From: Prorocentrum cordatum
Lineage: Eukaryota > Sar > Dinophyceae > Prorocentrales > Prorocentraceae
Length of the DNA: 64,000 bases
Direction: 5' to 3'
Assembly (NCBI GenBank): GCA_963575745.1
Contig: CAUYUJ010000692.1
Location: forward strand, 225,001 to 289,000
Made by a program: the position numbers and the translations under genes. The notes beneath the pieces were generated by a model. The model had not been told where the DNA came from. It searched no databases and worked only from the letters and a program-made list of their open reading frames with translations. Below, one piece after another: positions 50,202 through 61,649 of the stretch (positions within the stretch are counted from its first letter, which is position 1; every line of letters starts with the position of its first letter).

Positions 50202-51524
50202 TTGCCTAGGGCGGGAATATTTGCCCTGCCTACGACATCGCCCTCGTGCAAGCAGGAACCATGCCCACCGAGGTCCACGAGAAGGGTTCGCGGGATAGCG
50301 AATCACGTGTCCCATAGGGAGTTCCAGCAGCCGCCCGAGTGGGTACGTCTGCCCGCAGTTCCCTCGCCCAACCCGGCGCTTCCCCCACACGTTTCATTGA
50401 GCCCACGGGGGGGGAGCTCCATCTGTTGTCCCAGGGGGCACGTTTGGTTTGCACGGGGCGGTCGCCCCGTCCAATTCGGCACAGGATGGGAAGGAGATGA
50501 AGACGAGGAGGTCGGGATACTAGCAGGAGGGAGAGGAGGAACGATGACTAGTACGTGGAGGTTGGGGGAGAGGGATGTGGAGGAGGAGACGAGAGAGATG
50601 GTCGAGGATGAGGACCAGATCTTCTGTCTCTTCGTCCATCCTCCTTGTTCCTTGTCACTCGCCATCCTCGTCGCCCTGCACCTCTTCTTCGTGCAGCGCT
50701 CCGGTACCGCCGATGGCCCGCCAGCGTCTGCCGAGGAGGGTGCGGAAGCAACACCACTTTGCACGCGGGCCGAATGTTGGCACACGCTGAGAGCCCTGGC
50801 GGTGGGCCCTGGCCGATCTGTGGCAGGGACCCTAAGTGATGGGTCCGATGAGTGGTGCGGAAGTGTTCCGAGCATGGTGAACGAACTGTTGGCCATTGCT
50901 CCTCAGAACGACCGAAAGCTTGCCAATGCCCATGTGGGCGACGAGGCAACGCTTTTGTTTTCTTGTATGGGGAGTGGCTACTGTTCGCAGAATGAGCCGC
51001 ACAAGCTGGCCCTGCGGTGCAGTGGCACGCCAGTAGGCACTGGGGCCACGGCTTTGCGGAGGCTGCAGAGGGGTCTCATCCCGAAGCGGGATGCCCCGAC
51101 GAGTTGTGCGGAGCTGGGAGCACCGCTCACGCATCTTGAGGTGCGAGCACATGCCGCAAGCCCCCAATCTCCGCCCTCCTCTCGTTTGCTCATCCCATCC
51201 TCCTCCTCCGCCTCAACCTCCTCCTCGTGCCCCTCCGCTGCATGCGGAGTCTTCGGCGTCAGTGGACGTGCAGGCCCAGACACGTGGCGCGGCCTGACTT
51301 TACAACGGGGCCGTTGCGGCGGTGCTGCGGATCTCCTCCTCCTCCTCCTCCTTCTCCTCTTCCTCCTCCTCCTCCTCCCTCCTCAGAAGAGCAGGAGGTC
51401 ACGATACTACTACGTTCCAGGATTTCCAGGATTTCCTAGAACGTTCCACGCGGATTGTAGAAACGATGGCCTTAGATACTCCGAACACTTGGAACGCATC
51501 CTGAGCCAATCGAACACACCATGA
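50202..51524 (+). CDS. Long hypothetical ORF, probably fortuitous
   Basis: A 440-codon frame with ATG. It includes an acidic stretch (EEETREMVEDEDQ), a hydrophobic segment (SLAILVALHLFFV), an unremarkable middle, and a poly-Leu run from a CTC repeat at 51330-51380. No domain recognised, and the minus strand is open over several hundred bases too (for example 50303-50896). It is listed because it is the longest frame not wholly made of simple repeat. Confidence 0.2.
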   Translation: MPRAGIFALPTTSPSCKQEPCPPRSTRRVRGIANHVSHREFQQPPEWVRLPAVPSPNPALPPHVSLSPRGGSSICCPRGHVWFARGGRPVQFGTGWEGDEDEEVGILAGGRGGTMTSTWRLGERDVEEETREMVEDEDQIFCLFVHPPCSLSLAILVALHLFFVQRSGTADGPPASAEEGAEATPLCTRAECWHTLRALAVGPGRSVAGTLSDGSDEWCGSVPSMVNELLAIAPQNDRKLANAHVGDEATLLFSCMGSGYCSQNEPHKLALRCSGTPVGTGATALRRLQRGLIPKRDAPTSCAELGAPLTHLEVRAHAASPQSPPSSRLLIPSSSSASTSSSCPSAACGVFGVSGRAGPDTWRGLTLQRGRCGGAADLLLLLLLLLFLLLLLPPQKSRRSRYYYVPGFPGFPRTFHADCRNDGLRYSEHLERILSQSNTP

Positions 51525-51605
51525 CATCATTCTCGTCCGACCTTCTTCTCTATGAGCGGCGCGCCGCTGGCTCATGTCGCTCTTCGTCCCCGTTGCCCGC
51601 CCCAG

Positions 51606-51710
51606 GACGTGCGGCTCCGCTGCACCTGCACCGCTCGGGACTCGGCGCTGCTCCCCGCGAGCCGCGTGGCCGTGCTGGATGGGACCGCCTGCGGGCCATC
51701 GCGCCGCCGC
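51606..51710 (+). CDS. Exon-like island, duplicated edge
   Basis: Starts after TGCCCGCCCCAG| at a codon boundary, as the end of 49107-49168 would require. The frame gives DVRLRCTCTARDSALLPASR, VAVLDGTACGPSRRR and then C- and GGC-runs. The 3' end is unclear. A diverged copy of its 3' part (GCGAGCCGAGCGGCC, CTGCGGGCCATCGCGC) lies at 52262-52312 beyond the purine tract. Confidence 0.35.
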
Positions 51711-51776
51711 CCCCCCCCCCCCCCTGGCGGCGGCGGCGCGGCGGCGGCGTCGCGCGACGACGTCGACGACGACATC

Positions 51777-51777
<1 letters not shown>

Positions 51778-51807
<30 letters not shown>

Positions 51808-52260
51808 GACTAGGAGGAGGAGGAGGAGGAGGAGGAGGAGGAGGAGGAGGAGGAGGGAGAGGAGGAGGAGGAGGAGGAGGAGGAGGAGGAGGAGGAGGAG
51901 GAGGAGGAGAGAGGGAGGAGGAGGAGGAGGAGGAGGAGGAGGAGGAGGAGGAGGAGGAGGAGGGAGGAGGAGGAGGAGGAGGAGGAGGAGGAGAGAGGAG
52001 AGAGGAGAGAGGAGAGAGGAGAGAGGAGAGAGAGAGGAGAGAGAGAGAGGAGAGAGGAGGAGAGAGGAGAGAGGAGAGAGGAGAGAGGAGAGAGAGGAGA
52101 GAGGAGAGAGAGAGAGAGGAGAGGAGAGAGGAGAGGAGAGGAGAGGAGGGAGAGGAGAGGAGAGGAGAGGGAGAGGAGGAGGAGGGAGGGAGGAGGAGGA
52201 GGAGGAGGAGAGGAGGAGGAGGAGGAGGAGGAGGAGGAGGAGGAGGAGGAGGAGGAGGCG
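51778..52260. repeat. GGA and GAGA purine tract
   Basis: 480 bases: GGA triplets, then GAGAGAGGAGAG from 51990 to 52165, then GGA again. It separates the two copies of the exon edge. All long frames in it are artefacts. Confidence 0.9.
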
Positions 52261-52319
52261 CCGCGAGCCGAGCGGCCGAGCTTGGTGTGGCCTCCTGCGG
52301 GCCATCGCGCAGGCGCCCC

Positions 52320-53066
52320 CTCCATTACGACGGCAGCGGCGCCGGGGACGACGTGTGTGGGTGTGGGGGGATGTTCAACACGTCGTTGTTGTCGTCGCCG
52401 TCAATGGTCTGCGCTTCTTTTGCCCCAATCGTCCCATCACCCAGTGAGGTTTGCATTGGATGCCCTGGTCGCCCGCCGGGTTGATTCTCCCGACCGCGGT
52501 CGTCGTCTTCGTCGTCGTCGCCGCCTTCGCCGATGGTTGTGTGGGCTGTCATACGTTTACGTTTTCCCCCCTCCTTGTCCCGTCAACGAGTGGGGGTTCA
52601 ATTCAATGTCCCGCCCACCTGCCCGACCGAACGTTTCGACCGACGTTCCGTCTTGGGTCGTCGCCGTCGCCGTTGTCGTCGGCGTTGCCGTTGTCGTCGT
52701 CGTCGTCGTCTTGCCCGTCGGCGCTGTTTTTGTTCAATCTTGTCTCACCAAAGAGCGATGTATGCCTTCAACGTCCCGCCCGCCCGCCTTATTGAACGTT
52801 GCGCCTGTCGCCCTTGTCGTCGTTAGCGGGCGGCGGGGGGGGTTAGTTCGATGCCCCCCCTGACTCAGTTTCTAGGTGGGGCTTCTCGCCAGGGAGGGGG
52901 GTGGGGGATCCAGGTCTCGGAGAGGAGGTTGGGAGGATTTCGGAGGGGGGGCAGTTCCAGGTGGTGGCGGGGGATTGTGCACCAGTGCAGTGACCACAGA
53001 GGTCTTTCGCTTCCATGCTCGAGACACTTCGAGAGGACGATTGGGCCCAGGAGGAGTAGTCAGTCA
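52320..53066. other. GTCGTC-rich sequence, no gene recognised
   Basis: CGTCGTCGTC-type words at 52380-52400, 52500-52530 and 52650-52720, with a weakly repeated TTCAATGTCCCGCCC motif (52598, 52769). Otherwise unassigned. Confidence 0.4.
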
Positions 53067-53229
53067 CGCGCAGAAAGGGGGGAAGGGGGAGGGGGGAAGG
53101 CTTCTAAGAAACACCCCTGCCTCTTAGAAGGCGCGGGCCTTACCTAGAGATGCAAGGCCGGCGCCTTTTAAGAGGCAGCCTCCTTGTGAGATGCCTTCCC
53201 CCTCCCCCCATATCCCCCTGCGCGCCGCC
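53067..53229. mobile_element. Foldback element D, copy 2
   Basis: Arms GGAAGGCTTCTAAGAAAC, CTGCCTCTTAGAAGGCGCGG on the left and GGCGCCTTTTAAGAGGCAGC, GAGATGCCTTCCCCCTCCCC, ending GCGCGCCGCC, on the right. The loop is TTACCTAGAGATGCAAGG. It matches the copy at 7836-8002 in opposite orientation. Confidence 0.7.
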
Positions 53230-53872
53230 TATGAGAGGTATAGCCGATCCCTCCCGGTGCGCACCTGGGGTATCGGATTTCTGCGCTCACGCGCTGCTGG
53301 AGTACAGCGACAATGAGCTCACAGAGCTGCTTCGCGTGTGCAAAGGCCCGCGGCCCTCGAGGAGGAGGCTCGATGATATTGTCATTGTCGTAGTTTGCTT
53401 GATTTGTTGTTGAATACCAAGTACTTATCAGTTCTTAGTTTTGGCCCCCCCTGTATCCGCCCTGGCGTTGTCGCCTCGGCGCCAGCTGCATGTTCTTTGA
53501 CATTGAGGCTCACGCTCAAGCATTTCGGAGGTGCACCCAAACCTGTCCCCCAGCAAAAGACACAACGAGAACAACGACACCAACAGCAACACTCATTTTA
53601 AGACTGATCGCTCTTATCTGCTCGCGTGCCATTCAACACGCATATCCCAAAACCTGGATACCCGCTCTCTTCGTCTTCGATCGTACCCCCCTTACCTGCA
53701 ACGAGTATGTCGTGCAGCCATTGAGGCAGGGGAAGAGGGGACGGATAGAAGGAAGGGACAAGGGTAAAGGAGGAGGATGGAGAACAAGGGAGAGGAGCAG
53801 AAGGGGGGCTAGGAGCAGAAAACCAGTGGTATAATTGCTGAAGCGTGCGTCCTGCATGAATCGCGAGGAAAT

Positions 53873-55115
53873 CTCGGGCGATGATGGTTTCTGCAACGGG
53901 GCCACGAAGCGCAGCGTGGGGGCCACGAAGTGTAGCGAGGGGGCCACGAAGCGCTGCAAAGGGGCCACGAAGGGCCGCGAGGGGGCCACGAAGGGTTGCA
54001 ACGGGGCCACGAATAGCAGCGAAGGGGCCACGAAAGGCTGCAACGGGGCCACGAAGGGCAGCGAGGGGGCCACGAAGGGTTGCAACGGGGTCGCGAAGGG
54101 CAGCGATCTGGCCACGAGGGGCTGCAACGGGGGCACGAACGGTAACGAGGGGGCCACGAAGGACTGCAACGGGGCCACGAACGGCAGCGCGGGGGTCACG
54201 TAGGGCTGCAACGGGGCCACGGAGTGCAGGGAGGGGGCCAGGATGGGCCGCAACGGGGTCACGAACGGCAGCGAGGGGGCCACGAAGCGCTGCAACGGGG
54301 CCACGAAGGGCAGCGAAGGGGCCACGAAGGGTTACAACGGGGCCACGAAGGGCAGCGAGGGGGCCACGAAGGGCTGCAACGGGGCCACGGAGTGCAGGGA
54401 GGGGGCCAGGATGGGCCGCAACGGGGTCATGAAGGGCAGGGAGGGGGCCACGAAGCGCTGCAACGGGGCCACGAAGGGCAGCGAAGGGGCCACGAAGGGT
54501 TACAACGGGGCCACGAAGGGCAGCGAGGGGGCCACGAAGGGTTGCAACGGGGCCACGGATAGCAGCGAAGGGGCCACGAAGGGCTGCAACGGGGCCACGA
54601 AGGGCAGCGAGGGGGCCACGAAGGGTTGCAACGGGGTCGCGAAGGGCAGCGATCTGGCCACGAGGGGCTGCAACGGGGCCACAAAAGGTAACGAGGGGGC
54701 CACGAAGGGCTGCAACGGGGCCACGAACGGCAGCGCGGGGGTCACGTAGGGCTGCAACGGGGCCACGGAGTGCAGGGAGGGGGCCAGGATGGGCCGCAAC
54801 GGGGTCATGAAGGGCAGGGAGGGGGCCACGAAGCGCTGCAACGGGGCCACGAAGGGCAGCGAAGGGGCCACGAAGGGTTACAACGGGGCCACGAAGGGCA
54901 GCGAGGGGGCCACGAAGGGCTGCAACGGGGCCACGAAGTGCAGGGAGGGGGCCACGAAGGTCTGCAACGGGGTCATGATGAAGGGCAGGGAGGGGGCCAC
55001 GAAGGGCTGCAACGGGGCCACGAAGGGCAGCGAAGGGGCCACGAAGGGTTACAACGGGGCCACGAAGGGCAGCGAGGGGGCCACGAAGGGTTGCAACGGG
55101 GCCGCGAGCCGCTTC
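53873..55115. repeat. 21-base minisatellite with higher-order repeats
   Basis: About 59 units of GGGGCCACGAAGGGCWGCRAM (21 bases), alternating a CAGCGAG and a TGCAAC ending. Marker variants (GGAGTGCAGG at 54221, 54389, 54767) are 168 and 546 bases apart, exactly 8 and 26 units, so a 546-base block was duplicated. Because 21 is a multiple of three, all six frames are long and repeat seven residues (GATKGSE, GATKGCN; VAPLQPF on minus). No start, stop or flanking context supports a protein. Confidence 0.9.
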
Positions 55116-55119
55116 CCGA

Positions 55120-55400
55120 TTGTAATCTATGAGAGAGTCCTAGGCGTGAGCGGGACCTGAGCGTCTGGAGCGCGGTGCTTGAGTAAAATGCAGGATGTTC
55201 CAAAACAACACCACGATTCTGGAATAACATGCAAGCAAGTCTCCAGCGACAGCGCGACTCCATAGCGCCGAGAGAGCGACCTCTGTATAAGTTGTAAGGA
55301 AGTCCCAAGCGAGAGCACGATTGTTGAGTAAACTGCGAGAAAGTCTCAGGCGGGAGCGGGGGCCCTTGCTAATTGTTAAGGAGTTTGAGGCGGGACCCAT
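55120..55400. repeat. Diverged tandem repeat, same motif as 15.9 kb
   Basis: Four or so diverged units of about 60-75 bases with GAGAGTCCTAGGCGTGAGC, GCAAGTCTCCAGCGACAGC, GGAAGTCCCAAGCGAGAGC and GAAAGTCTCAGGCGGGAGC, most followed by CACGATT. The last is nearly identical to the 15860-16260 unit. Confidence 0.55.
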
Positions 55401-55854
55401 TGTTGTTGTAACCCAGGTGTCACGGCCAACGTTTGACCCTTGTGACTGTCCCTGCTAACAAACAGAGCGCGAGCCCAGAAGTAAACACCTCAATTAACAA
55501 AACAATGGTCGCCTGAAAGAGGGGGATCAACAACATTTATTTTGCATTAGTGAGAGTTCAACAACAACGGCAACAACAATGAAAAAACGCATATTCTGGC
55601 CCCAGGATAGGCCGAACGCTCAACGTTCACACCGCGGTGGAGAAACGGTCATTCCGGACGCGTGGGTTCTGTGTTTGCGTTCGTTGTGTGACGACGACTC
55701 ATCCGGCCCTGTGGTGTGCCCCTTGCGGCGGCGACGCGCCGCAGTGGACAAACGTACACTCCGTCCTCGTGTTTCGCTTCATCCGACCTGCGCCCTCCGC
55801 AGAACCGCTCCCCGTGTGCTACGGCCTTCTCCGGCCCCGTGTTTGCGTTTATCG

Positions 55855-56240
55855 AGGATCTTCTGAGAAATATTCCGGAATCTTCAGAGATCCTCAAGAG
55901 TCGACAGGAATCTTGTGGAATCTTTCCTGGGTTCCTCACGAGTCCCGAGGAATCTTCAGAGATCCCCAGGGATCCTGAGGAGTCCTGAGGAGTCCTCAGA
56001 AGTCCCAAGGGATCGTAAAGAGTCCGGAGGGATCTTCAAAGATCCTCAGGGATCCGCCGGAGTCGTCAGGAGTGCTTTGGAAGCCCTTGGGTTCCTCACG
56101 AATTCCGAGGAATCGTCAGTGATCCCACGGGATCCTCAGGAGTCCTGAGGAATTTTCAGGGATCCTCACGGAGCCTCAGGGTTCCCGAGTCCTACGGAAT
56201 CCTTCGGAATCTTGTAGGCTCCTCAAGAATCCTTAGGATT
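55855..56240. repeat. GGATCCTCAGGAGTCCTGAG-type tandem repeat
   Basis: Degenerate 12-24 base units of GGATCCTCAGGAGTC and GAGGAATCTTCAGA. It begins within TTCTGAGAAATATTCCGG and fades at CTTTTGGGGAGCC. No gene. Confidence 0.75.
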
Positions 56241-56633
56241 CTTTTGGGGAGCCCCATTGGATTCTGAATTCCCGGGGGACTCGCCTGCTCGGGAGGGGAG
56301 CCATCCGCCCGAAGCCCTTCCCACGGAACCACCTTGCATCGAACGAGGTGGAGCTGTGGCGGCACTGAGCGCGCCGGAAGGAGCCGACCGAGACAGAGGT
56401 AGTCTGGGCGCGCGGCATGCCGGCTCACGGATGTCGAGGACGTCTAGTTTTAGCTCATCGTTGTCTGCCAACTTGGCACGCCCGACTCACGCCGAGGCCG
56501 CGGGGGTGGAGCAGAGTGCGCATGGGGGCCGATTGCGGGGCCGAGGGCGGGGCCTAGGCCGGCCGCGGGAAGCGTTTCCAGATACTTCGGGCATTTGAAG
56601 TTCAGGGGCGTGGCAGCAGCAACGAGGGTTCAG

Positions 56634-56680
56634 AGCGTGGCTTCCTCTACTTCACCTACCTCGTCGAGCCTGCGGCCCAG
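56634..56680 (+). CDS. Exon-like island
   Basis: Starts after GGGTTCAG| and ends at a possible GC donor (GCCCAG|GCCCCC). The frame gives RGFLYFTYLVEPAAQ. It is short but its aromatic-rich composition contrasts with the surrounding GC-biased frames. No family recognised. Confidence 0.25.
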
Positions 56681-56999
56681 GCCCCCTCCTGCCATCGCCG
56701 AGAGCGGACGCGTCTGAGCGGCCTGGTGGGACAGCGTTTGGGAACCTGCCCCATCGCGGGAGGGGCGGAGGCGAGTGCCCTCGCCTCGTCCATGAGATCG
56801 CCCCCCTGCACCTCGCGCGCCGCGTCGAGGCCCCGGCCCAGTCTCCCCCGAGACTTGTCACGCTTCGCGCGCCCCCGCCAGTCCATTCAGAGCCCCTGAC
56901 CTTGAGAGCTGACGGGTTAAGGGACGAAGAAACGCATCTAGGGAAACAGAGCGAGCAACCCCGGTGAACCGCAAGATATGGCTCCTTTTGGGGGGGTCT

Positions 57000-57670
57000 T
57001 GAAGTTCTCTTGGAGCTGTCATAGGGCGTCTCGCGGCGCTCGCGGGGCTCTCTTGGGGCCTCGGGGGCCCTGGAGGGCCCCTGAGGGCCGTCGTGGAGCG
57101 CGTCAGCGCAGAGAGGAGGGTGCCGACGTTTTTTCCCATTTCTGGCCATCCGAAGTAGTTTCTTGGGACGGTCTTGGCCCCCTCTCGGGGCGCTCTCGGA
57201 CGGTCTCGGGGCCGTCTTGGGACGTCTCGGGCCCCGCTTGGAGCTCTCCCGGGACATCTGGAAGTCGCCTTGGTGCTTTGGAGAATCATCGGACGCGGGC
57301 GGGCGAGACAACGCGCGTCATCGATTATCCTGGTAGGTTTGGGCGGCGGTGGCTTCCTTCTCGGGGGGGTCCTTCGGGGGGGCCTTCTCGTGCCCCTCCT
57401 GCGGCGTATTGGAGGCAAGGTGGCGGTCATCTTGAGCGATCTTGCGCTATTGGGCGCCCTCTGCGAGGCCATCTCGGGGCGTCGGGCGCCCTCGCGGAGC
57501 CTGCTCGAGCGAGCGAGGGCCCGCTGAGGACTCGCGACCCCCCCCCCCGCCCAGACCCTCGGGAGGGGGGGGGGGGGGGGGCTCCTCGACGGGGGGATGG
57601 GGGGTTGGAAGAGGGAAGAAAGATCTCGTTAGGCCACCTGCGCCCAGAGGGCTGGTGGCATTCTGCGAGG
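57000..57670. repeat. Repeat H, second locus
   Basis: 57030-57270 has TCTTGGGGCCTCGGGGGCC, GTCTTGGGACGTCTCGGGCC and similar 10-base units; then ATCTTGAGCGATCTTGCGC at 57428, a G-run patch at 57560, and GCGCCCAGAGGGCTGGTGGC at 57646. Order and words match 39060-39760. Confidence 0.6.
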
Positions 57671-57779
57671 GGCGCGCGCCCGCGCGGCCTTCCGGGCGCG
57701 CCGTTGAGACAGTCCCGCCTCGGCGGGGCGCGCGGGGGCGAGCGCCCTCGCGGCGGCTCGGGGCGCGCGCGAGCAGGGG

Positions 57780-60470
57780 CCCAGCTCTGCAGCCACTGGG
57801 ACCAGAAATTCTGGAAGAGATTCAGCAGTTGGCGATGTTCCTAGGACTTGATCGCTGCCGAGATGTGCGGCGCCCAGGCCAGTGCCAGCTCGATGAATTT
57901 GGCTTGCACGACGCTGCGCGTCCAAGGCAATGGGCGCCCTGGGATTGCCTGCGCGCGCGCGGGGGCCTCCGCCGAGAACGTCGCGGGACGCGCCGATCAC
58001 CTGGACAGACAAGCTGCTCAGCTTCGAGCGCGCCAGCCCCAGATGCGGGCGAGGGGTGCGATGACCAATGGCCCTGCGCAGATATTTTCAAGGGCCCGCA
58101 TTGAGATGTTGGAAGCGCGCCCAAGTCAAGAGCGGGAAGTATTTCACATCCCATCACCAAGCCATTGTTGACGATCATATGGACAGGCCGAGTGAGATAT
58201 GGCAAGGAAAATCTGTGCCGAGACGACCAGGCGAGTTTCGCGCGTTCCTGCCGATCCAGACGGCAGCGAAGATGTCATGTGCGTGGGCCAGATGACGCAT
58301 ATCATGGGCAGAGGACCGCCGTATCTTCGATTGCATATCAATGCTGCCGCCAGTCGCGCTTCCCGAGCCGGACGCTACCCTAGGAAACAGACCGATGCAG
58401 ACGGACTTGGCAGGTCCAGTTGGCGCATTCTGACGCTCTCTCAACCCTCTCAATTGGAGATCGCGCGCGTCGTCACCGCGGACCACGTGTGATGGCGTAG
58501 CTTTGGACGTCATGTCAGATACGGCAGCGGATACTTTCGCTTGCCAGGCGCCCCTTCGCCAACATCAAGCGGGAGACCGGGGCCTGCGTCGCGGCTGCTC
58601 GCAGTCAAGCGAGCCTTAACCAATTAGAAGCATGCGGCCAGTGGCTCGCCCCGCCATGAGCGGGGGCCAGTGCCCGCAAATCAATTCACGCAAATACGCA
58701 TGCTGACCAATCGAGGTCTTCTCGCGGCCAGGACTGCGACGGCAGTTTGCACCATGGTCTGCGGTGGTGCCCCAACCAGGACGGCATCATATGCGAGGTC
58801 GTGATCGGATGTGCCATCAACGAACCAAAGAGAGTTAGCACCAATTACGTGGTCTTTACCCACGTCTCTTATCACGAGATCGCCTCTCGCGCCTTCCACC
58901 CCCGCGCATGCGAGGGAGATGGGCGCGTGCGCGCGGAGGCAAAGAGGCGACCATCACGGGGGAGATCCACGCGGATGGCTCAGGAAAGCAGCCTATAGGT
59001 CGGGCGGAAGCGGCAAGGAATGGGCGCTGCATCGCCATGATGAGTGGGGCCCGAATGAGAGGGGATGCGTCCGGACCGCTTCCAGGGCATCCGCACTAAG
59101 TGACAAGGGTTGAGCCTTACCCCGTCGCCCTCGCGATGTGTAGTTGACAGTGGCCAATGCACTTCCACACAGACTGCATGAACGCGGATGAATGCACAAG
59201 CAATGGCACAGATTGGTGCGCCCACCCACGCAGGCAGGACAGCGACTTATGGAATATGTTCGGGGGATCACGGTGCAGTTTCTCGGAGGTGTTGACCATA
59301 TCAGATATCGAGGCTCGCCAGAGCGACACAGACATTGGAAATCTTGGCGCCGTCTACGCTGACATCGCCGTCGTCGCCGCCAGGAGGCGACTGGCCATGC
59401 ACGCAATACTAACGGAGAGTCTTGACCACCAGTGAGCCCTGGCGGACAAGGTTCGGCAAGTTGCCGCATGGGTAGGCGCGCCCCAGCAGGTGCTGGACGA
59501 TGTGCCACCCGACCGGCCGCCGCAGCCAGCTCGCCGACCCCGGCGACAGCAACGGATTCGTCGATTGACTCCGGCTGGCTCTGGGGCCAGGGCGGACTGA
59601 TGAGTCGCCGGGCCAGCGCAGGCACAAGGCTGGAAGTACGCGTCATTGTCCGCGCTTCGCGCGCGTCCCGCATCGATCGGGCCGCAAAAGCTTTGCTAGG
59701 GGAGGCCGTTCGGATCGCCGGCCTTTTCTTTCTTCGGCCCCCCGGAAACCCAGGGGCGCCGAGGTGATTTTGGAGGGGCCCCGGATGGGCCCCCTGACCC
59801 TTCGAGCTCTGTCTGCGCGGCTTGCCGAAGAAAACAGCTCGCGGCCCCTGGCGGGGTCTCCGCGGCCCCTCCCAGCCGGGCGCCCCCTTTGCCGAGGGAG
59901 TCGTCCCGCCTGGAGCGGCAAGACACCATGTCTTGCACAGGGCTGCCCATATCACGGGTTGCCTAAGGTGCGGTTCGCTGAGAGAGCTGCCCGATCTCAA
60001 GTGTTCGGAAGCTGCGGCCCGCTCGCCTTGCACGATGACCCGCAGAGGGGGGTGGCGCAGGGAGAATTTGCGGATGACTGGGTCCTTGGCCGCCATCTCC
60101 AAAGGGCGGGCGAAATCATCCGAGACCTCTTCCCAGCAGGATCCTGGTGTCGGATCCCGCTGTCCAGTGGCCGGGGTTCAGTTATTTCCGCCCGCCCAGC
60201 TTGGACATGCATGCTTTTGTTATACCCTTTGGTTATGGCGCAAGGGTTCCCCTCGTATTTGTTTTGACGCACGGTGCCCACTCACTCTTGGTCCTTGATG
60301 TCCCTGCCCATAGGTTCCCTGGGCAGTTGAACGCGTGGCACGCTGCTTGTGTCTGGCGTTTTTCTTTTTTGTTTACATATATATATTATTATCGAGTGTG
60401 TGTGTGAGCAACTGAGTAGCAGTGTAAGTATATACATATATATGTTCCTGACGTTTTGGCTGTACATAAT
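57780..60470. other. Unassigned region with scattered open frames
   Basis: Less repetitive than its surroundings. Plus frames at 57848-58171, 58199-58492 and 59157-59435 (CSFSEVLTISDIEARQSD) and a 369-codon minus frame (58993-60102) are present, but none shows a known motif. It may be an old element or introns of a gene. An A+T-rich patch with TATATATA lies at 60375-60445. Confidence 0.3.
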
Positions 60471-60479
60471 ATCTTGATT

Positions 60480-60677
60480 CGGCGCGTCGCCGCATGTGCC
60501 CGCTGCTCCGTTGCTCCGTTCCCCCTCCTTGTGCTCTGCTCCTACATCTTCGCTACTCCCTACCTCTTCTTCCTCTTCCTCAACAGCATTCTTCTCCGCG
60601 CCCCTCCCGTCGTCCTCTCGCCCTGGGGTCCCCCTTCCATTCCTCGCTATCTCAGCTGCCGCCCGCCTTCGTTGCAG
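60480..60677. repeat. Pyrimidine-rich tract before an acceptor
   Basis: C/T-rich sequence with CTCCTACATCTTCGC, TCTTCTTCCTCTTCCTC and TTCTCCGCGCCCC, ending GCCTTCGTTGCAG. This is a classical-looking polypyrimidine tract and acceptor. Confidence 0.5.
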
Positions 60678-60729
60678 ATTGCGACGAGCTGGTGGGCGAC
60701 TCGGAGAAGGTCGTGGACGCCTGGGGGAG
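60678..60729 (+). CDS. Exon-like island
   Basis: 52 bases between CGTTGCAG| and GGGAG|GTACAAG, both good splice consensus. The frame gives CDELVGDSEKVVDAWG, acidic and helical. It starts two bases into a codon gap and ends two bases into a codon. No family recognised. Confidence 0.4.
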
Positions 60730-60769
60730 GTACAAGGAGCCGGGCAGAGGGAGATGCGCCCCCCGCCAC

Positions 60770-61649
60770 GGACACAAAGGGGGGTGGCACGAGGGGAGCG
60801 GTCATCCGAGGAGGCGGGGGGCTCGCAGGAGGACCAGTGACTTCTCGGGAGCGGCGTCGGCATTTTTGATAAGGAGGTGTCTTCGAAGCCTCGGGGCCCT
60901 GCAAAGAAGGCTGGGATACGTAGGCCCCCCCTCAGAAGGCCGCCCCCCTCGAGTCCCCCCGCCTGCTTAGAATCCCTCCCCCCCCCCCCTCGCGCATCCT
61001 CCCCTCCCCCCCGTGCTTACCAGCTTGGAACATCTCCCTATTCCTGTGTTTGGCATCACCTTACCTCGGTGCCGATCTTACGCACTCCCTCGGTTTCTGA
61101 GGGCTCATCCTTTAGATTGTCACCGCCGTGGGGTTGCCGATCTAGGGGGTAGGGGTGAGTTCGGGGCCGGTTGTGTGCGACGCAGGAGTGGCTTCCAGGG
61201 CACAGCCTCGGGTCTTTGGCGGCCGCTCGGGACGGCGCGGGCACACCCAGGATGGCTCCTGCCGAGGCGGTGCTGCCGGAAGGTGTGCCGAGGTGTGAAA
61301 TTATCGCCCGCCTCGTAATGCAGGCTCGTCACGCATGCTGGCGGTCGTCATCACGCAGGGGCGCCTGGGCGAACAACGTTGGCCTCCTCAGCCCGAGGGA
61401 CTGTTCTCGTCAGTTCTCCTCCAAAGTATATTCCACGATTGCCGTCTTGACATGATCATGCCAACGCCTCCTGGCCAGGCGGCCCCTCGCCCCCTTCACG
61501 GCCCGAACAACTTTGTTCCAGTTCTCCGCCCCCACACTTTTGGATCCCCATCCCGAGCTCATACAGGGCCTCCAGACGATCCTGCACCCTCCTTTTCGGC
61601 TACCCGTCGGTGGTTACAAGCAGTTGTTTGGAGGGATCTTCGTATACCA
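60770..61649. other. No recognisable gene
   Basis: C-runs near 60935-61010. Open frames on plus are GC-driven. Nothing recognisable. Confidence 0.4.

Noticed and set aside
51521-52484. Three 250-310 codon frames
   Set aside because: They come from GGA/GAGA repeats; only a short stretch after 51606 has independent support.
53633-55308. Seven-residue repeat protein on plus or minus
   Set aside because: A 21-base minisatellite keeps every frame open; no start, stop, splice or codon-bias support.
58993-60102. 369-codon minus-strand ORF
   Set aside because: No domain or motif; composition follows GC bias and the plus strand is also open in places. Exon islands lie on plus.
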